DNA from: Streptomyces sp. NBC_01381
GTDB lineage: Bacteria > Actinomycetota > Actinomycetes > Streptomycetales > Streptomycetaceae
Direction of reading: 5' to 3'
Length of the DNA stretch: 64,000 bases
Assembly (NCBI RefSeq): GCF_026340305.1
Contig: NZ_JAPEPI010000001.1
Coordinates: 2,480,001 to 2,544,000, forward strand
Every line of letters starts with the position of its first letter. Positions within the stretch are counted from its first letter, which is position 1. Made by a program: the position numbers and the translations under genes. The notes under the pieces were generated by a model. The model did not search any database, was not told the origin of the DNA, and saw only the letters and a program-made list of their open reading frames with translations. Shown here in pieces: positions 38,991 to 46,769 of the stretch.

Positions 38991-39563
38991 GTGACGGGCT
39001 ACCGCTCCATCCGCGAGACCGAGAAGGCGGTCCGGGCCAAACTCGGCGGCACGCCCGTCAAGTACGAGCAGATGGCCGCCGTCGCGAACATCTACCGCGC
39101 GGCGGCGGCCGTGCGGCAGCACTTCGAGAACTCCGTGCTGCGGGGCGCCGAGCTGACGTGGACGTCGTTCGTGGTGCTGTATGTGGTCTGGATCTGGGGG
39201 GAGATGGAGACCCGTCACGTCGCGGAGGAGGCCGGGATCTCCAAGGGGACGCTGACGGGCGTCGCGCGGACCCTCGCCGGGCGGGGGCTGCTTGAGCGGC
39301 GGGGGCACCCGGACGACGGGCGGCTCGCGCTGCTGCGGCTGACGGGGGAGGGGGAGCGGCTGATGGAGAAGGTCTTCCCTGCCTTCAACGCGGAGGAGGC
39401 GTTCGTCGCCGACGGGTTGACGGATGCGGAGTGCCGGACGCTGGCGGATCTCCTCCGGAAGATCGTGGTGCGGACGGAGGAGAAGGGGGAGGAGCGGAGG
39501 GTCGAGCTCCTTGACGGGGCCGAGCCGGCTCCCCGGCGGAGCGGCAGGCGGGCCAAGGGGTGA
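38991..39563 (+). CDS. MarR-family transcriptional regulator
   Basis: This 190-aa winged-helix regulator has HTH METRHVAEEAGISKGTLTGV and the wing RGHPDDGRLALLRLT (residues about 75-120). The GTG at 38991 has GAGGGG upstream; the ORF is open further but without a site. It follows the acetoacetate decarboxylase-like gene in the same direction and may control it. The C-terminus is basic (PRRSGRRAKG). Confidence 0.88.
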   Translation: MTGYRSIRETEKAVRAKLGGTPVKYEQMAAVANIYRAAAAVRQHFENSVLRGAELTWTSFVVLYVVWIWGEMETRHVAEEAGISKGTLTGVARTLAGRGLLERRGHPDDGRLALLRLTGEGERLMEKVFPAFNAEEAFVADGLTDAECRTLADLLRKIVVRTEEKGEERRVELLDGAEPAPRRSGRRAKG

Positions 39564-39608
39564 TCTTTCCCCAACCCGCCCCTTCCCGATGTTCGTAAGT
39601 AGGTGTTC

Positions 39609-39639
39609 TGTCCCGCCCGGCATCTGACCGGGCGGGACA
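39609..39639. terminator. Bidirectional terminator
   Basis: A 12-bp stem (TGTCCCGCCCGG and complement, loop CATCTGA) with a pyrimidine-rich tract after it lies between the MarR gene and the convergent small-gene unit. Confidence 0.8.
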
Positions 39640-39660
39640 TCTTCTTTCCTGCGCCTGTGA

Positions 39661-39864
39661 CTACAGGGTGGGGATCTCGTCGTCGGGGGTTGGTCCGGCT
39701 CCGAGCTCAGGGGCGCACTCGGGGCAGGCGTACAGAGTGGTTCCGGGGCCGCTCATGCTTTGAATCCAGCGGACAGCCACGGGCGCGCTGGTGTTCTTCT
39801 TGCACAGGATGCAGAGCGCCACCGTCACGACAGGCGTTGCGGCGGTCAGTCCCTCGCTCGTCAT
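39661..39864 (-). CDS. Small zinc-ribbon-like protein of a mobile element
   Basis: This 67-aa protein has two CxxC knuckles (CILC at about residues 18-21 and CPEC at 47-50), typical of small zinc-binding proteins on actinomycete integrative elements. The ATG overlaps the upstream stop as ATGA. Function is unknown; the context (short GntR, XRE-DUF5753) suggests it belongs to an integrative element remnant. Confidence 0.65.
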   Translation of the reverse strand: MTSEGLTAATPVVTVALCILCKKNTSAPVAVRWIQSMSGPGTTLYACPECAPELGAGPTPDDEIPTL

Positions 39865-40190
39865 GCCGACGCCCCCACAGCGGCGAACGCGGACGGGCCG
39901 AACGGGGCCCCTGGATAGCTGTATGGGTAGTCCACGCCCATGGTCGCAAGAACGGCAGCGCGGCGACGTTCCCGGATGAGTCCGAGTTCCATCGCGGTCT
40001 CGGAAGGCTGCCGGAAGGACGCTGCGGCTTCCTCCTTGGTCGGTCCGGTCCACGGACGTGCCCACGGGTTGACTGGTGTGGGGGTCGGCTCGGCCTGGTC
40101 CGCGAGGAATGCGGCGGAGTGCCGTCCGGGGCGACGTGGGGCGAGGACCGAAAGGGTCCATGCGAGGGCTCGGGCGATACGATCACGCAT
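39861..40190 (-). CDS. Hypothetical protein of a mobile element
   Basis: This 109-aa protein has a basic N-terminus (MRDRIARALAWTLSVLAPRR) and a helix containing EEAAASFRQPSETAMELGLI. No named domain was recognised. It is coupled to the next gene by ATGA and is divergent from the short GntR gene across about 160 bp, so it is probably under that regulator. Confidence 0.6.
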   Translation of the reverse strand: MRDRIARALAWTLSVLAPRRPGRHSAAFLADQAEPTPTPVNPWARPWTGPTKEEAAASFRQPSETAMELGLIRERRRAAVLATMGVDYPYSYPGAPFGPSAFAAVGASA

Positions 40191-40351
40191 AGTCGTTCAG
40201 CTCCTAGAAAGCTGTTCGGCGGAGCCCCGGCGGACCGGTCCAAAGCGGTCTGTCGGGGCGTTTTCATGCCTGACGTTAGAGCAACCGGTATAGCCCCGTC
40301 TAGGTCGGTGCAGTCCGGTACAGGAATGGTCGGTTGTCTACGCTTCACGTC

Positions 40352-40612
40352 ATGGCAGCGCTTGAAATCGATCACCAGGCACCGGAGCCCCCGTACCGGC
40401 AGATCGCTGCCGATCTGACGGGGCAGATTGAGCGGGGTGAGCTCGTCGCCGACCGGCCCATCCCCTCGGAGAAGGCGCTCACGGACCGATACGGGGTTGC
40501 CCGGAATACGGTCCGGTCAGCGATTTCCGTACTCAGGGAAAATGGACTCGTCTACACCGTGCCGAACCGGGGGACCTACGTTCGAGGCCGCAGCGCCCCC
40601 GACGACGAGTAG
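40352..40612 (+). CDS. Short GntR-family regulator (KorSA-like)
   Basis: This 86-aa protein contains only the GntR winged helix (PPYRQIAADLTGQIERGELV, then SEKALTDRYGVARNTVRSAI and NRGTYVRG), without effector domain. This is the form of KorSA regulators that repress transfer or excision genes of pSAM2-like integrative elements. The ATG at 40352 is chosen just before the domain. CCGGTA-type repeats in the region upstream (40275-40320) may be its operators. Confidence 0.82.
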   Translation: MAALEIDHQAPEPPYRQIAADLTGQIERGELVADRPIPSEKALTDRYGVARNTVRSAISVLRENGLVYTVPNRGTYVRGRSAPDDE

Positions 40613-40653
40613 CCCCGTCCGACGGGTCTGGATCGCCGTCGTCGGACGGGGCT
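40611..40653 (+). terminator. Terminator after the short GntR gene
   Basis: A 13-bp stem (AGCCCCGTCCGAC and its complement) with a 17-base loop begins at the stop codon of the GntR gene and is followed by GCAAAAG. Confidence 0.7.
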
Positions 40654-40734
40654 GCAAAAGAGGCTTCGGCTTCTCCGGATCCGAAGCGGATTCCCACACC
40701 GCCCAGGGTTGTACCCCAGCGAGAGGGCTTGAGG

Positions 40735-41001
40735 TCAGAAGCTCTCAGCGGGGAGTGTGGGGGGATCGTCGGCGTTCGTGTGAGAGGCCCGTGCCAGGGG
40801 CAGAGCTTCGAGCAGCGTGTTTGCTGCGGCTACCCGGAGAACGCCGACTTCCACGTACGCGCGCCCGTTGCCGGTGACCAGACCACGAACCCGTGACGCG
40901 TCGTCTTCGGAGAGCCCGGCACGGATAAGGGCGGCTCGCATGAGCCCCGCGATGTGGTCAGCTTCTGTGCGCGCGCTCTTGTACTGATCCATGGGAATCA
41001 T
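40735..41001 (-). CDS. Small hypothetical protein
   Basis: This 88-aa protein is helical (SARTEADHIAGLMRAALIRA) with a strand pair (GNGRAYVEVGVLRV). The ATG at 41001 has GAGG upstream and overlaps the preceding stop (ATGA). It belongs to a two-gene unit downstream of the GATTGC repeats. Similar small proteins commonly accompany XRE-DUF5753 regulators; function unknown. Confidence 0.65.
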   Translation of the reverse strand: MIPMDQYKSARTEADHIAGLMRAALIRAGLSEDDASRVRGLVTGNGRAYVEVGVLRVAAANTLLEALPLARASHTNADDPPTLPAESF

Positions 41002-41204
41002 GCGCGCCGCCTCTTTCTGTGCGGATGATTCCGGATCTCGACGTTCAGGTCTGAGACCTTGGACATGTTGTCCGCGGTCCGTGCCTCGCTGCGCTCTCCG
41101 CTCAGTGCCCCGCATACGTCGCAGCCGGGCGCTGGGTGAGGGTCGCCTTCTAGTCTCAAGGGCAGTTCTACGGGCGGACTGGGATACGTCGTCGGGTTAG
41201 TCAT
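40998..41204 (-). CDS. Small hypothetical protein
   Basis: This 68-aa protein has one CxxC (GCDVCGAL) and a basic C-terminus (HPHRKRRRA). The function is unknown. It is the first gene of a coupled pair transcribed from the region containing GATTGC direct repeats. Confidence 0.6.
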   Translation of the reverse strand: MTNPTTYPSPPVELPLRLEGDPHPAPGCDVCGALSGERSEARTADNMSKVSDLNVEIRNHPHRKRRRA

Positions 41205-41270
41205 GGGTGGACCCCTTGCGTCGTCCTTAGGGTGACAACGCTAGGAACCTGCCTGCCGCAAATCACAGCG

Positions 41271-41297
41271 GATTGCACGTGATTGCAGGGCAATCAC
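41271..41297. promoter_or_regulatory. GATTGC direct repeats, copy A
   Basis: GATTGC occurs at 41271 and 41281 (10-bp spacing). The second copy also forms GTGATTGC-AGG-GCAATCAC. The site lies between the XRE-DUF5753 stop and the next minus-strand unit. The same 10-bp-spaced repeat occurs at 42933-42948, so the local XRE protein is the likely binder. Confidence 0.55.
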
Positions 41298-42142
41298 TCA
41301 AGCGAGTTGATTGACGCTGTGATCAGCGCCCGAGCCTTCGTGCCATAGACCGCCATGTCGGCCAGCATGCTGAACGTGTCTGCATAGGCGCTTACTTCGC
41401 TGGGCTGCGTGAGCGTGAGATAGCCCGAGATGAGTTCGACGTTGACCTGCGCCCTGTCGTAGATCCAGAAGCCCTCAACCGGCATCCTTGATCGGCTGAG
41501 GCGGGTGGGTACCACGCCCAAGCTGACATTGGGAAGCGAGCCGATCGTGAGCAGGTGCTCAAGCTGTTCAAGCTGCGTGTCTGACTCCCCGAGCCCGTTC
41601 CGCAGAACCGACTCCTCAATCAGGAATGCGAAGCGCCGGTCTCCCTCGTAGAGGACGCGCTGACGTTCCATGCGTACTGCCACGGCGTCGGCCACGTCAT
41701 CGACTGTGACCCGCCGCCGCTGGACAGCACGCAACACGTCCTCGGTGTACCCATGAGTCTGAAGTAGGCCAGGCACCAACCATGAGGAGTAGGCGCGGAA
41801 CCAGTGAGTACGTTCGAAGAGAGGTAGAACAGCCTCCTGCGCCCGTCGCAGCCCTGAGCGCTCCATACGGCGCCATTCCACCCACATCCCTTCAACGGCT
41901 CGCAGAGAAGCGATGAGGTCTTCCGCCTGATCGCCAGCGCCACACGCACGGCACCAGGCCCGAATGTCGTCAACGCTTGGCTGGGTCTTCGCTGTCGAGA
42001 TACGGGACACCTTGGACGGGTGCCAGCCACACAGAGCGGCCACGTCCTTACCTTCCAACCCAGCGTCCTTCACCAACTCCCTCAGACGGCCGGCAAGAAG
42101 ACGCCGGGCTTGCTGAACACTCGATGATCCTGAAGCGGGCAT
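41294..42142 (-). CDS. XRE-family regulator with DUF5753 domain
   Basis: This 282-aa regulator has an N-terminal HTH (AGLEGKDVAALCGWHPSKVS, residues about 28-47) and a C-terminal DUF5753 region (SSWLVPGLLQTHGYTEDVL near 125-143). It is third in a unit with the 87-aa protein and the DUF6879 protein, six bases behind the latter. GATTGC repeat pairs flank the unit. It is typical of actinomycete integrative elements. Confidence 0.88.
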   Translation of the reverse strand: MPASGSSSVQQARRLLAGRLRELVKDAGLEGKDVAALCGWHPSKVSRISTAKTQPSVDDIRAWCRACGAGDQAEDLIASLRAVEGMWVEWRRMERSGLRRAQEAVLPLFERTHWFRAYSSWLVPGLLQTHGYTEDVLRAVQRRRVTVDDVADAVAVRMERQRVLYEGDRRFAFLIEESVLRNGLGESDTQLEQLEHLLTIGSLPNVSLGVVPTRLSRSRMPVEGFWIYDRAQVNVELISGYLTLTQPSEVSAYADTFSMLADMAVYGTKARALITASINSLE

Positions 42143-42148
42143 GGGCGG

Positions 42149-42667
42149 TCAGGTCAGCTTGTAGTCCTCGTGCGGCGTGGCTCGTTCCCACACCGCTTCA
42201 AAGGCCGAGCTGACCAACTCCACAACGGCGGCATCGGTGCACCATTCCCGGTCCACAACTTCACCGTCCCCAGAGAAGTAGGTGAACAGCACTGACGAGC
42301 TGTCGAACATCCAAAGGTCGGTACCCGGTAGTGCGATATCGGCCGCCTTGCGGCGCGGCAGCCAACGCACCAGTTCTCCCGCCGCCACGTTGGCGAACGT
42401 CAGGTCATGCTCGTACCGGATGTATTCGGTGACCGGCTCCGAGACGATCCGAGCGCGGCGCATCACCACTCCGCGCGCCGTCATCTCGCCCACCAGGTCC
42501 CGCCAGGACCCCCACCACTCGGGCAGCTTCGCGGGATCGTTGCCGCACCGGTGACCAGCCCGCCAACGGGCGAACTCGGGGTCATCCGGGGTGTAGTTGT
42601 CGCGCATCTCCAGATGCACGGCGGAGCGCTGCGTCTTTGCCAGTCCCTCACGTACGGGGTACTTCAC
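42149..42667 (-). CDS. DUF6879 family protein
   Basis: This 172-aa protein shows the family pattern: WWGSWRDLVGEMTARGVVMR, ARIVSEPVTEYIRYEHDLTF, then GELVRWLPRR and DLWMFDSSSVLFTYFSGDGE. DUF6879 proteins are encoded beside XRE-DUF5753 regulators and probably work with them, in an unknown way. It overlaps the previous gene end (42648-42667). Confidence 0.8.
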   Translation of the reverse strand: MKYPVREGLAKTQRSAVHLEMRDNYTPDDPEFARWRAGHRCGNDPAKLPEWWGSWRDLVGEMTARGVVMRRARIVSEPVTEYIRYEHDLTFANVAAGELVRWLPRRKAADIALPGTDLWMFDSSSVLFTYFSGDGEVVDREWCTDAAVVELVSSAFEAVWERATPHEDYKLT

Positions 42668-42911
42668 CGTTGTCGCCTTCCGGTTGCGGGATGTACTTCA
42701 GCATGACTGCCGGAAGCCGGATGGTCGTCTCGTGATCCGGAACGTCTGTGGAGTGACCGGGAATGGAGCCGATCTCCTGGCACGCCTTCACGTCTTCTTC
42801 CGTGGCCTTGTAGGACTGGATCAACAGGTCTCCCGTGTCCTCGTCCAACCAGATGGTCGGCGAGTCGTCCACGGGCGTGTTCGGGATGATCCCAAGGAAA
42901 CGTAGCTTCAT
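42648..42911 (-). CDS. Small hypothetical protein, first gene of XRE-DUF6879 unit
   Basis: This 87-aa protein starts with MKLRFLGIIPNTPVDDSPTI and includes LPAVMLKYIPQP; similar proteins accompany DUF6879 genes. The ATG at 42911 has GGGAG upstream. GATTGC repeats 22-37 bp before the start suggest autoregulation by the XRE protein of the same unit. Confidence 0.7.
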   Translation of the reverse strand: MKLRFLGIIPNTPVDDSPTIWLDEDTGDLLIQSYKATEEDVKACQEIGSIPGHSTDVPDHETTIRLPAVMLKYIPQPEGDNGEVPRT

Positions 42912-42932
42912 GACTTCTCCCTCTGTCGATCC

Positions 42933-42948
42933 GATTGCGCTCGATTGC
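42933..42948. promoter_or_regulatory. GATTGC direct repeats, copy B
   Basis: GATTGC occurs at 42933 and 42943, with the 10-bp spacing also seen at 41271/41281. It sits 22-37 bp before the first gene of the XRE-DUF6879 unit, where bound protein would cover the promoter. Confidence 0.6.
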
Positions 42949-43028
42949 ACGACCATCACCCTCGTGGCGGGGAGCGTCAAGAGGGCCTAGCTGTAGGGCG
43001 CTTGAGACAATGCCCGGGACGACGAAAC

Positions 43029-43067
43029 CCCCGCACCCGCCGCCCTGGTGGGGCGGCGGGCGCGGGG
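43029..43067. terminator. GC-rich terminator hairpin
   Basis: A 16-bp stem with one mismatch (CCCCGCACCCGCCGCC against GGCGGCGGGCGCGGGG) and a 7-base loop follows the terminase remnant (minus strand). Confidence 0.75.
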
Positions 43068-43082
43068 CTCTGTGGTTGCGGG

Positions 43083-43501
43083 TCAGTCCCACGCGTCCGA
43101 GTCGCCATCGTCCGGCTCGGGTGCCGTGATGGCAGTGCTGGCACTCGGCGAGAGGCCCAACTCACGTATGTAGCGTGCTAGTTGAGAACGGTATTGTGCT
43201 GCCATGCTGGCTGCACCGTTCTTCACGGTGTGCCCCGTTCGGCGGTCACCATGAGCCCGCGCTGTGAAAGGTCCCGCTCCGCCTGGCCGATGCGGGCGAC
43301 GCACATGCACAGGTCCTTGACCGTGGTGTGGTCCACCTCGCCGATACCGGCGGCCACTTCCAGAATGGGGACGATGCGTCGCCACTCCTCGGAAGCGACA
43401 TCCCGGCACCGGGCGTTCGCTGGCTCAACAGTGGGATCGGGAGAGGGCGGGACCACCCCCGTCCAGTCTGGCTCGGCGAGGATCGCGCGAGGCACGATCA
43501 C
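43083..43501 (-). pseudogene. Phage terminase small subunit (P27 family), frameshifted
   Basis: Two overlapping frames together read as a P27-type small terminase subunit, which recognises phage DNA for packaging. The first frame (43501-43223) has ASEEWRRIVPILEVAAGIGE, then ERDLSQRGLMVTAERGTP. The second (43226-43083) continues VKNGAASMAAQYRSQLARYI and RELGLSPSAS. Loss of one base in CCG(G)TG would explain the split and leaves GTGA at the junction. The joined length is close to family size. No large terminase or portal gene is present, so this is a prophage or element remnant. Confidence 0.65.
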
Positions 43502-43547
43502 GCCCTCTTTGCTTACCGCTGCGGCAGGATAATCAGCGGGCGGTGCA

Positions 43548-45059
43548 TCAAAGCTGGATCCACGTCGTCTTCAGCTCCGTGTACTTCTCCAGCGCGTGCA
43601 GCGACTTGTCCCGGCCGTTCCCCGACTGCTTGTAGCCGCCGAACGGCACCGTCACGTCGCCCTCCTCGTAGCAGTTGACCCACACCGTGCCCGCCCGCAG
43701 CCGGCGCGCCACCGTGTGCGCGGTCGACAGGTCCGAGGTCCAGAGCCCGGCCGCGAGCCCGTACGCCGTGTCGTTGGCGAGGGTGACCGCCTCGTCGAGC
43801 GAGCCGAAGGTGAGGACGGCGAGGACCGGGCCGAAGATCTCCTCGCGGGCCAGCGGCATCTGCGGGGTGACCTGGTCGAAGACCGTGGGGGAGAAGTAGC
43901 TGCCGCCGGGGACGACTTCGAGCCGGGTGCCCCCGGCGCGCAGCCGGGCGCCGGCCTCCGCGCCCCGGCGTACATGCTCCTGGACGGAGTCCACCCGCGC
44001 TGTACCGGCCAGCGCCCCCATCTGCGTGGCCGGGTCCAGGGGATCGCCGACCCGCAGCGTCCCGGCCCGCTCGACGACCGCCGCCGTCACCTCTTCCGCC
44101 ACTGCATCGTGTACGAGCAGCCGCGAGGGCGCCGTGCACATCTCGCCCTGGTTGAAGAAGACGCCCCAGGCCGCGGTGGCCGCTGCCGCCGCCAGGTCGG
44201 GGGCGTCGGGCAGGACGATGTTGGGGGACTTGCCGCCGAGCTCGAGCCAGACCCGCTTGAGGTTGGAGTCGGCGGCGTGGCGCAGGAAGTGGCGGCCCAC
44301 GGCCGTGGAGCCGGTGAACGTGAGAACGTCCACGTCAGGGTGGCGGCCGAGCGCGCGGCCCGCGGTCGGGCCGTCGCCCGCGACGACGTTCAGGGCGCCG
44401 GGCGGCAGCCCCGCCTCGTCGGCGATCCTGCCGAGCATCAGGGCGGACAGGGGCGTGAGTTCGGAGGGTTTGAGGACCACCGTGCAGCCCGCCGCGAGCG
44501 CCGGGGCCAGCTTCCAGGCCGCGAGCGTGAGCGGGAAGTTCCAGGGGACCACCGCGCCGACGACGCCGGAGGGTTCCCGTGTGACGAGTGCCAGCGTGTC
44601 GGGCTCCGTGTGCGGGGACGTGTCGGTCAGCTTGTCGGCGAGCTGGCCGTACCAGCGGAAGGTGTTCGCCAGGGCGCGCAGCTCGATCGCGTACGACTCG
44701 GAGATCGGTTTGCCGTTCTCCAGGGTGACCGTGAGGGCGAGAGTGGAGCGGTGCTCTTCGATGAGAGCAGCGATCCGCAGCAGGATCCGGCCCCGGTCGG
44801 CGGGGGAGAGGCGCGGCCACGGCCCGGTGTCGAAGGCCCGGCGGGCGGCGGCGACCGCGAGGTCCACCTCCTTCTCGCCCGCGTCCGCGACCAGTGCGAG
44901 GGTGCGGCCGTCGCGGGGAGAGACGACGGGGAACGCGCCGCCCGAACCGTCGGCATCGGCGCCCGCGACGCGGTGCCGGGTGGGCAGCTCGGGGACGAGC
45001 GCGTCGGCCCGCCGCATCCAGTCCTGGTGGCTGCTGGTGGACAGGGCGTCGTCCGGCAT
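43548..45059 (-). CDS. Aldehyde dehydrogenase, PuuC-like
   Basis: This 503-aa NAD(P)-dependent enzyme oxidises an aldehyde to an acid. The nucleophile is Cys308 (NQGEMCTAPS), the general base Glu in LELGGKSPN, and the cofactor site FTGSTAVGRH. The C-terminus (TVPFGGYKQSGNGRDKSLHA then LEKYTELKT) is almost the same as that recalled for E. coli PuuC, the gamma-glutamyl-gamma-aminobutyraldehyde dehydrogenase, which supports a role next to the GS-like ligase. GGAGG precedes the ATG by 6 bases; an operator copy lies 31 bp upstream. Confidence 0.9.
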   Translation of the reverse strand: MPDDALSTSSHQDWMRRADALVPELPTRHRVAGADADGSGGAFPVVSPRDGRTLALVADAGEKEVDLAVAAARRAFDTGPWPRLSPADRGRILLRIAALIEEHRSTLALTVTLENGKPISESYAIELRALANTFRWYGQLADKLTDTSPHTEPDTLALVTREPSGVVGAVVPWNFPLTLAAWKLAPALAAGCTVVLKPSELTPLSALMLGRIADEAGLPPGALNVVAGDGPTAGRALGRHPDVDVLTFTGSTAVGRHFLRHAADSNLKRVWLELGGKSPNIVLPDAPDLAAAAATAAWGVFFNQGEMCTAPSRLLVHDAVAEEVTAAVVERAGTLRVGDPLDPATQMGALAGTARVDSVQEHVRRGAEAGARLRAGGTRLEVVPGGSYFSPTVFDQVTPQMPLAREEIFGPVLAVLTFGSLDEAVTLANDTAYGLAAGLWTSDLSTAHTVARRLRAGTVWVNCYEEGDVTVPFGGYKQSGNGRDKSLHALEKYTELKTTWIQL

Positions 45060-45089
45060 GGATGCCTCCGGAGGGGGAGTGGCGCAATT

Positions 45090-45105
45090 CGTTTGGTCTC
45101 AAACG
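45090..45105. promoter_or_regulatory. Shared catabolic operator, copy 2 (PuuC-like gene)
   Basis: CGTTTGGTCTCAAACG has the same palindromic arms as the copy before the ligase gene and is 31 bp upstream of the PuuC-like start. Confidence 0.85.
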
Positions 45106-45135
45106 GTAGTCCAACACCGCGCTCCCTTCGAGGGG

Positions 45136-45181
45136 TTGACCCGCCCGACTCCGCGCTCATAATGTTGTTTGGGTTCAAACG
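45136..45181 (+). promoter_or_regulatory. Promoter with shared operator, copy 3 (meta-cleavage operon)
   Basis: TTGACC (45136-45141), 17 bases, and CATAAT (45159-45164) form a good sigma-70-type promoter. The operator TGTTTGGGTTCAAACG (45166-45181) directly follows the -10 box and would cover the transcription start, pointing to repression. The first gene starts 22 bp further on. Confidence 0.8.
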
Positions 45182-45203
45182 AACTGGCGAACTGGAGGAT
45201 GCC

Positions 45204-46769
45204 ATGGCTCCCCCCGCTCCCGGACCACCGGCCGACGCCCCACGTGCCCCGAACACCCTGAAGGCCCCGGACGCCGCGCCCGTCACACCTCTCGCGATCG
45301 TCGCCGGCGTCCCCGTCGACACCCGGCACTGGATCGGCGGTGAACGCGTCGCATCCGCCGCCACCTTCACCGACCGCTCGCCGATCGACGGCGCGCCGCT
45401 CGCCGAGATCGCCCGCGGCGGTGCCGCCGAGGCGCGCGCCGCCGTGGCCGCCGCCCGTGCCGCCTTTCCCGGCTGGGCCGCCACCCCGCCCGCCGAACGG
45501 GCCCGGCTCCTGCACGCCGTCGCCGACGGGGTCGAGGCCCGCACCGAGGACCTCGCGATCGTCGAGACCACCGACAACGGCGCCCTGCTGCGCTCGCACC
45601 GCCGCGGCGTCATGCCCCGCGTCGCCCACAACCTCCGCTACTTCGCCGACCGCCTGCTCGCCCTCGCCCACGACGACTTCGAGACCCGGGGGCACGTCAA
45701 TCGCGTGAGCTGGGATCCGGCGGGGCCCGCCGTCCTCATCACGCCGTGGAACGCCCCGCTGATGCTGGCCAGTTGGAAGGTCGCGCCGGCGCTCGCGGCC
45801 GGCTCCACCGTCGTGCTCAAGCCCGCCGAGTGGACCCCGCTGACCGCCTCGCTCCTCGCGGACATCGCGCACGAGGCGGGAGTTCCTGCCGGGGTCCTCA
45901 ATGTCGTGCAGGGGTACGGCGCGGAGGTGGGTGAGCCCCTCGTCGCCGACCCCGACGTACGCCGGATCAGCTTCACCGGGTCCGTGCCCAGCGCGCGGCG
46001 CATCGCCGGAACGGCCGCCGCGCACCTCGTGCCGTGCAGCTTCGAACTCGGCGGCAAGTCGCCGCTGCTCGTCTTCGCCGACGCCGATCTGGAGCTGGCC
46101 GCCGATCTCGCCGTCGAGCAGTTCGACAACGCGGGGCAGGTCTGCCTGGCCGCCACGCGCATCCTGGTCGAGGAATCCGTACGCGATGCCTTCCTTGGTC
46201 TCTTTCTTGACCGGGTAACGAAGTTGACCCAGGGAGATCCGCGCGACGGGAGCACTGATCTCGGGCCCAACATCGACCCCCGGCACATCGAGCGCGTCGA
46301 CGGATTCGTGCGGCGCGCCCTGGACGCGGGTGCCAAGGCCGTCGTAGGCGGCGGCCCCAACGAGGAGCTGACCGCGCGCCTCGGCGGGAACTACTACTTC
46401 CCCACCCTCCTCACCGACGTCGCCCAGGACTCCGAGATCGTCCAGGAGGAGGTCTTCGGGCCCGTCCTCACCCTCCAGACCTTCCCCGACGGCGACGAGG
46501 ACGAAGCCGTGCGCCTCGCCAACGGCACCCGTTTCGGCCTCGCCGCCACCCTCGCCACCGGCGACCACGACCGCGCCCGCCGGGTCACCGCACGGCTCGT
46601 CGCCGGGACCGTCTGGGTCAACTGCTTCTTCGTACGCGACCTCTCCGCACCCTTCGGCGGCTCCCGCCAGTCCGGCATCGGGCGCGAGGGCGGCGACTGG
46701 TCCTTCGACTTCTACTGCGACCTGAAGAACACCGTAACCGCGCCGAAGGGTTGGGCCCGCCATGGGTGA
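45204..46769 (+). CDS. Aldehyde dehydrogenase, HpaE-like (5-carboxymethyl-2-hydroxymuconate semialdehyde type)
   Basis: This 521-aa enzyme is the likely second step of meta-cleavage, oxidising a ring-cleavage semialdehyde. Catalytic Cys314 is in DNAGQVCLAATR and Glu in FELGGKSPL. The C-terminus VRDLSAPFGGSRQSGIGREG then DWSFDFYCDLKN follows the form recalled for HpaE and hydroxymuconic semialdehyde dehydrogenases. An N-terminal Pro/Ala-rich leader of about 35 residues is extra. GGAGG precedes the ATG at 45204. The HpaD-like gene overlaps its end by 8 bp. Confidence 0.9.
   Translation: MAPPAPGPPADAPRAPNTLKAPDAAPVTPLAIVAGVPVDTRHWIGGERVASAATFTDRSPIDGAPLAEIARGGAAEARAAVAAARAAFPGWAATPPAERARLLHAVADGVEARTEDLAIVETTDNGALLRSHRRGVMPRVAHNLRYFADRLLALAHDDFETRGHVNRVSWDPAGPAVLITPWNAPLMLASWKVAPALAAGSTVVLKPAEWTPLTASLLADIAHEAGVPAGVLNVVQGYGAEVGEPLVADPDVRRISFTGSVPSARRIAGTAAAHLVPCSFELGGKSPLLVFADADLELAADLAVEQFDNAGQVCLAATRILVEESVRDAFLGLFLDRVTKLTQGDPRDGSTDLGPNIDPRHIERVDGFVRRALDAGAKAVVGGGPNEELTARLGGNYYFPTLLTDVAQDSEIVQEEVFGPVLTLQTFPDGDEDEAVRLANGTRFGLAATLATGDHDRARRVTARLVAGTVWVNCFFVRDLSAPFGGSRQSGIGREGGDWSFDFYCDLKNTVTAPKGWARHG

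Noticed and set aside
39661..43501. A complete integrative element or prophage
   Set aside because: No integrase, replication, transfer or large terminase gene and no clear attachment-site repeats were found; only regulators, small genes and a broken terminase.
43596..45203. Upstream 540 codons of a long plus-strand ORF leading into the HpaE-like gene
   Set aside because: It is antisense to the PuuC-like gene and lacks domain similarity; the real gene starts at 45204 with GGAGG.
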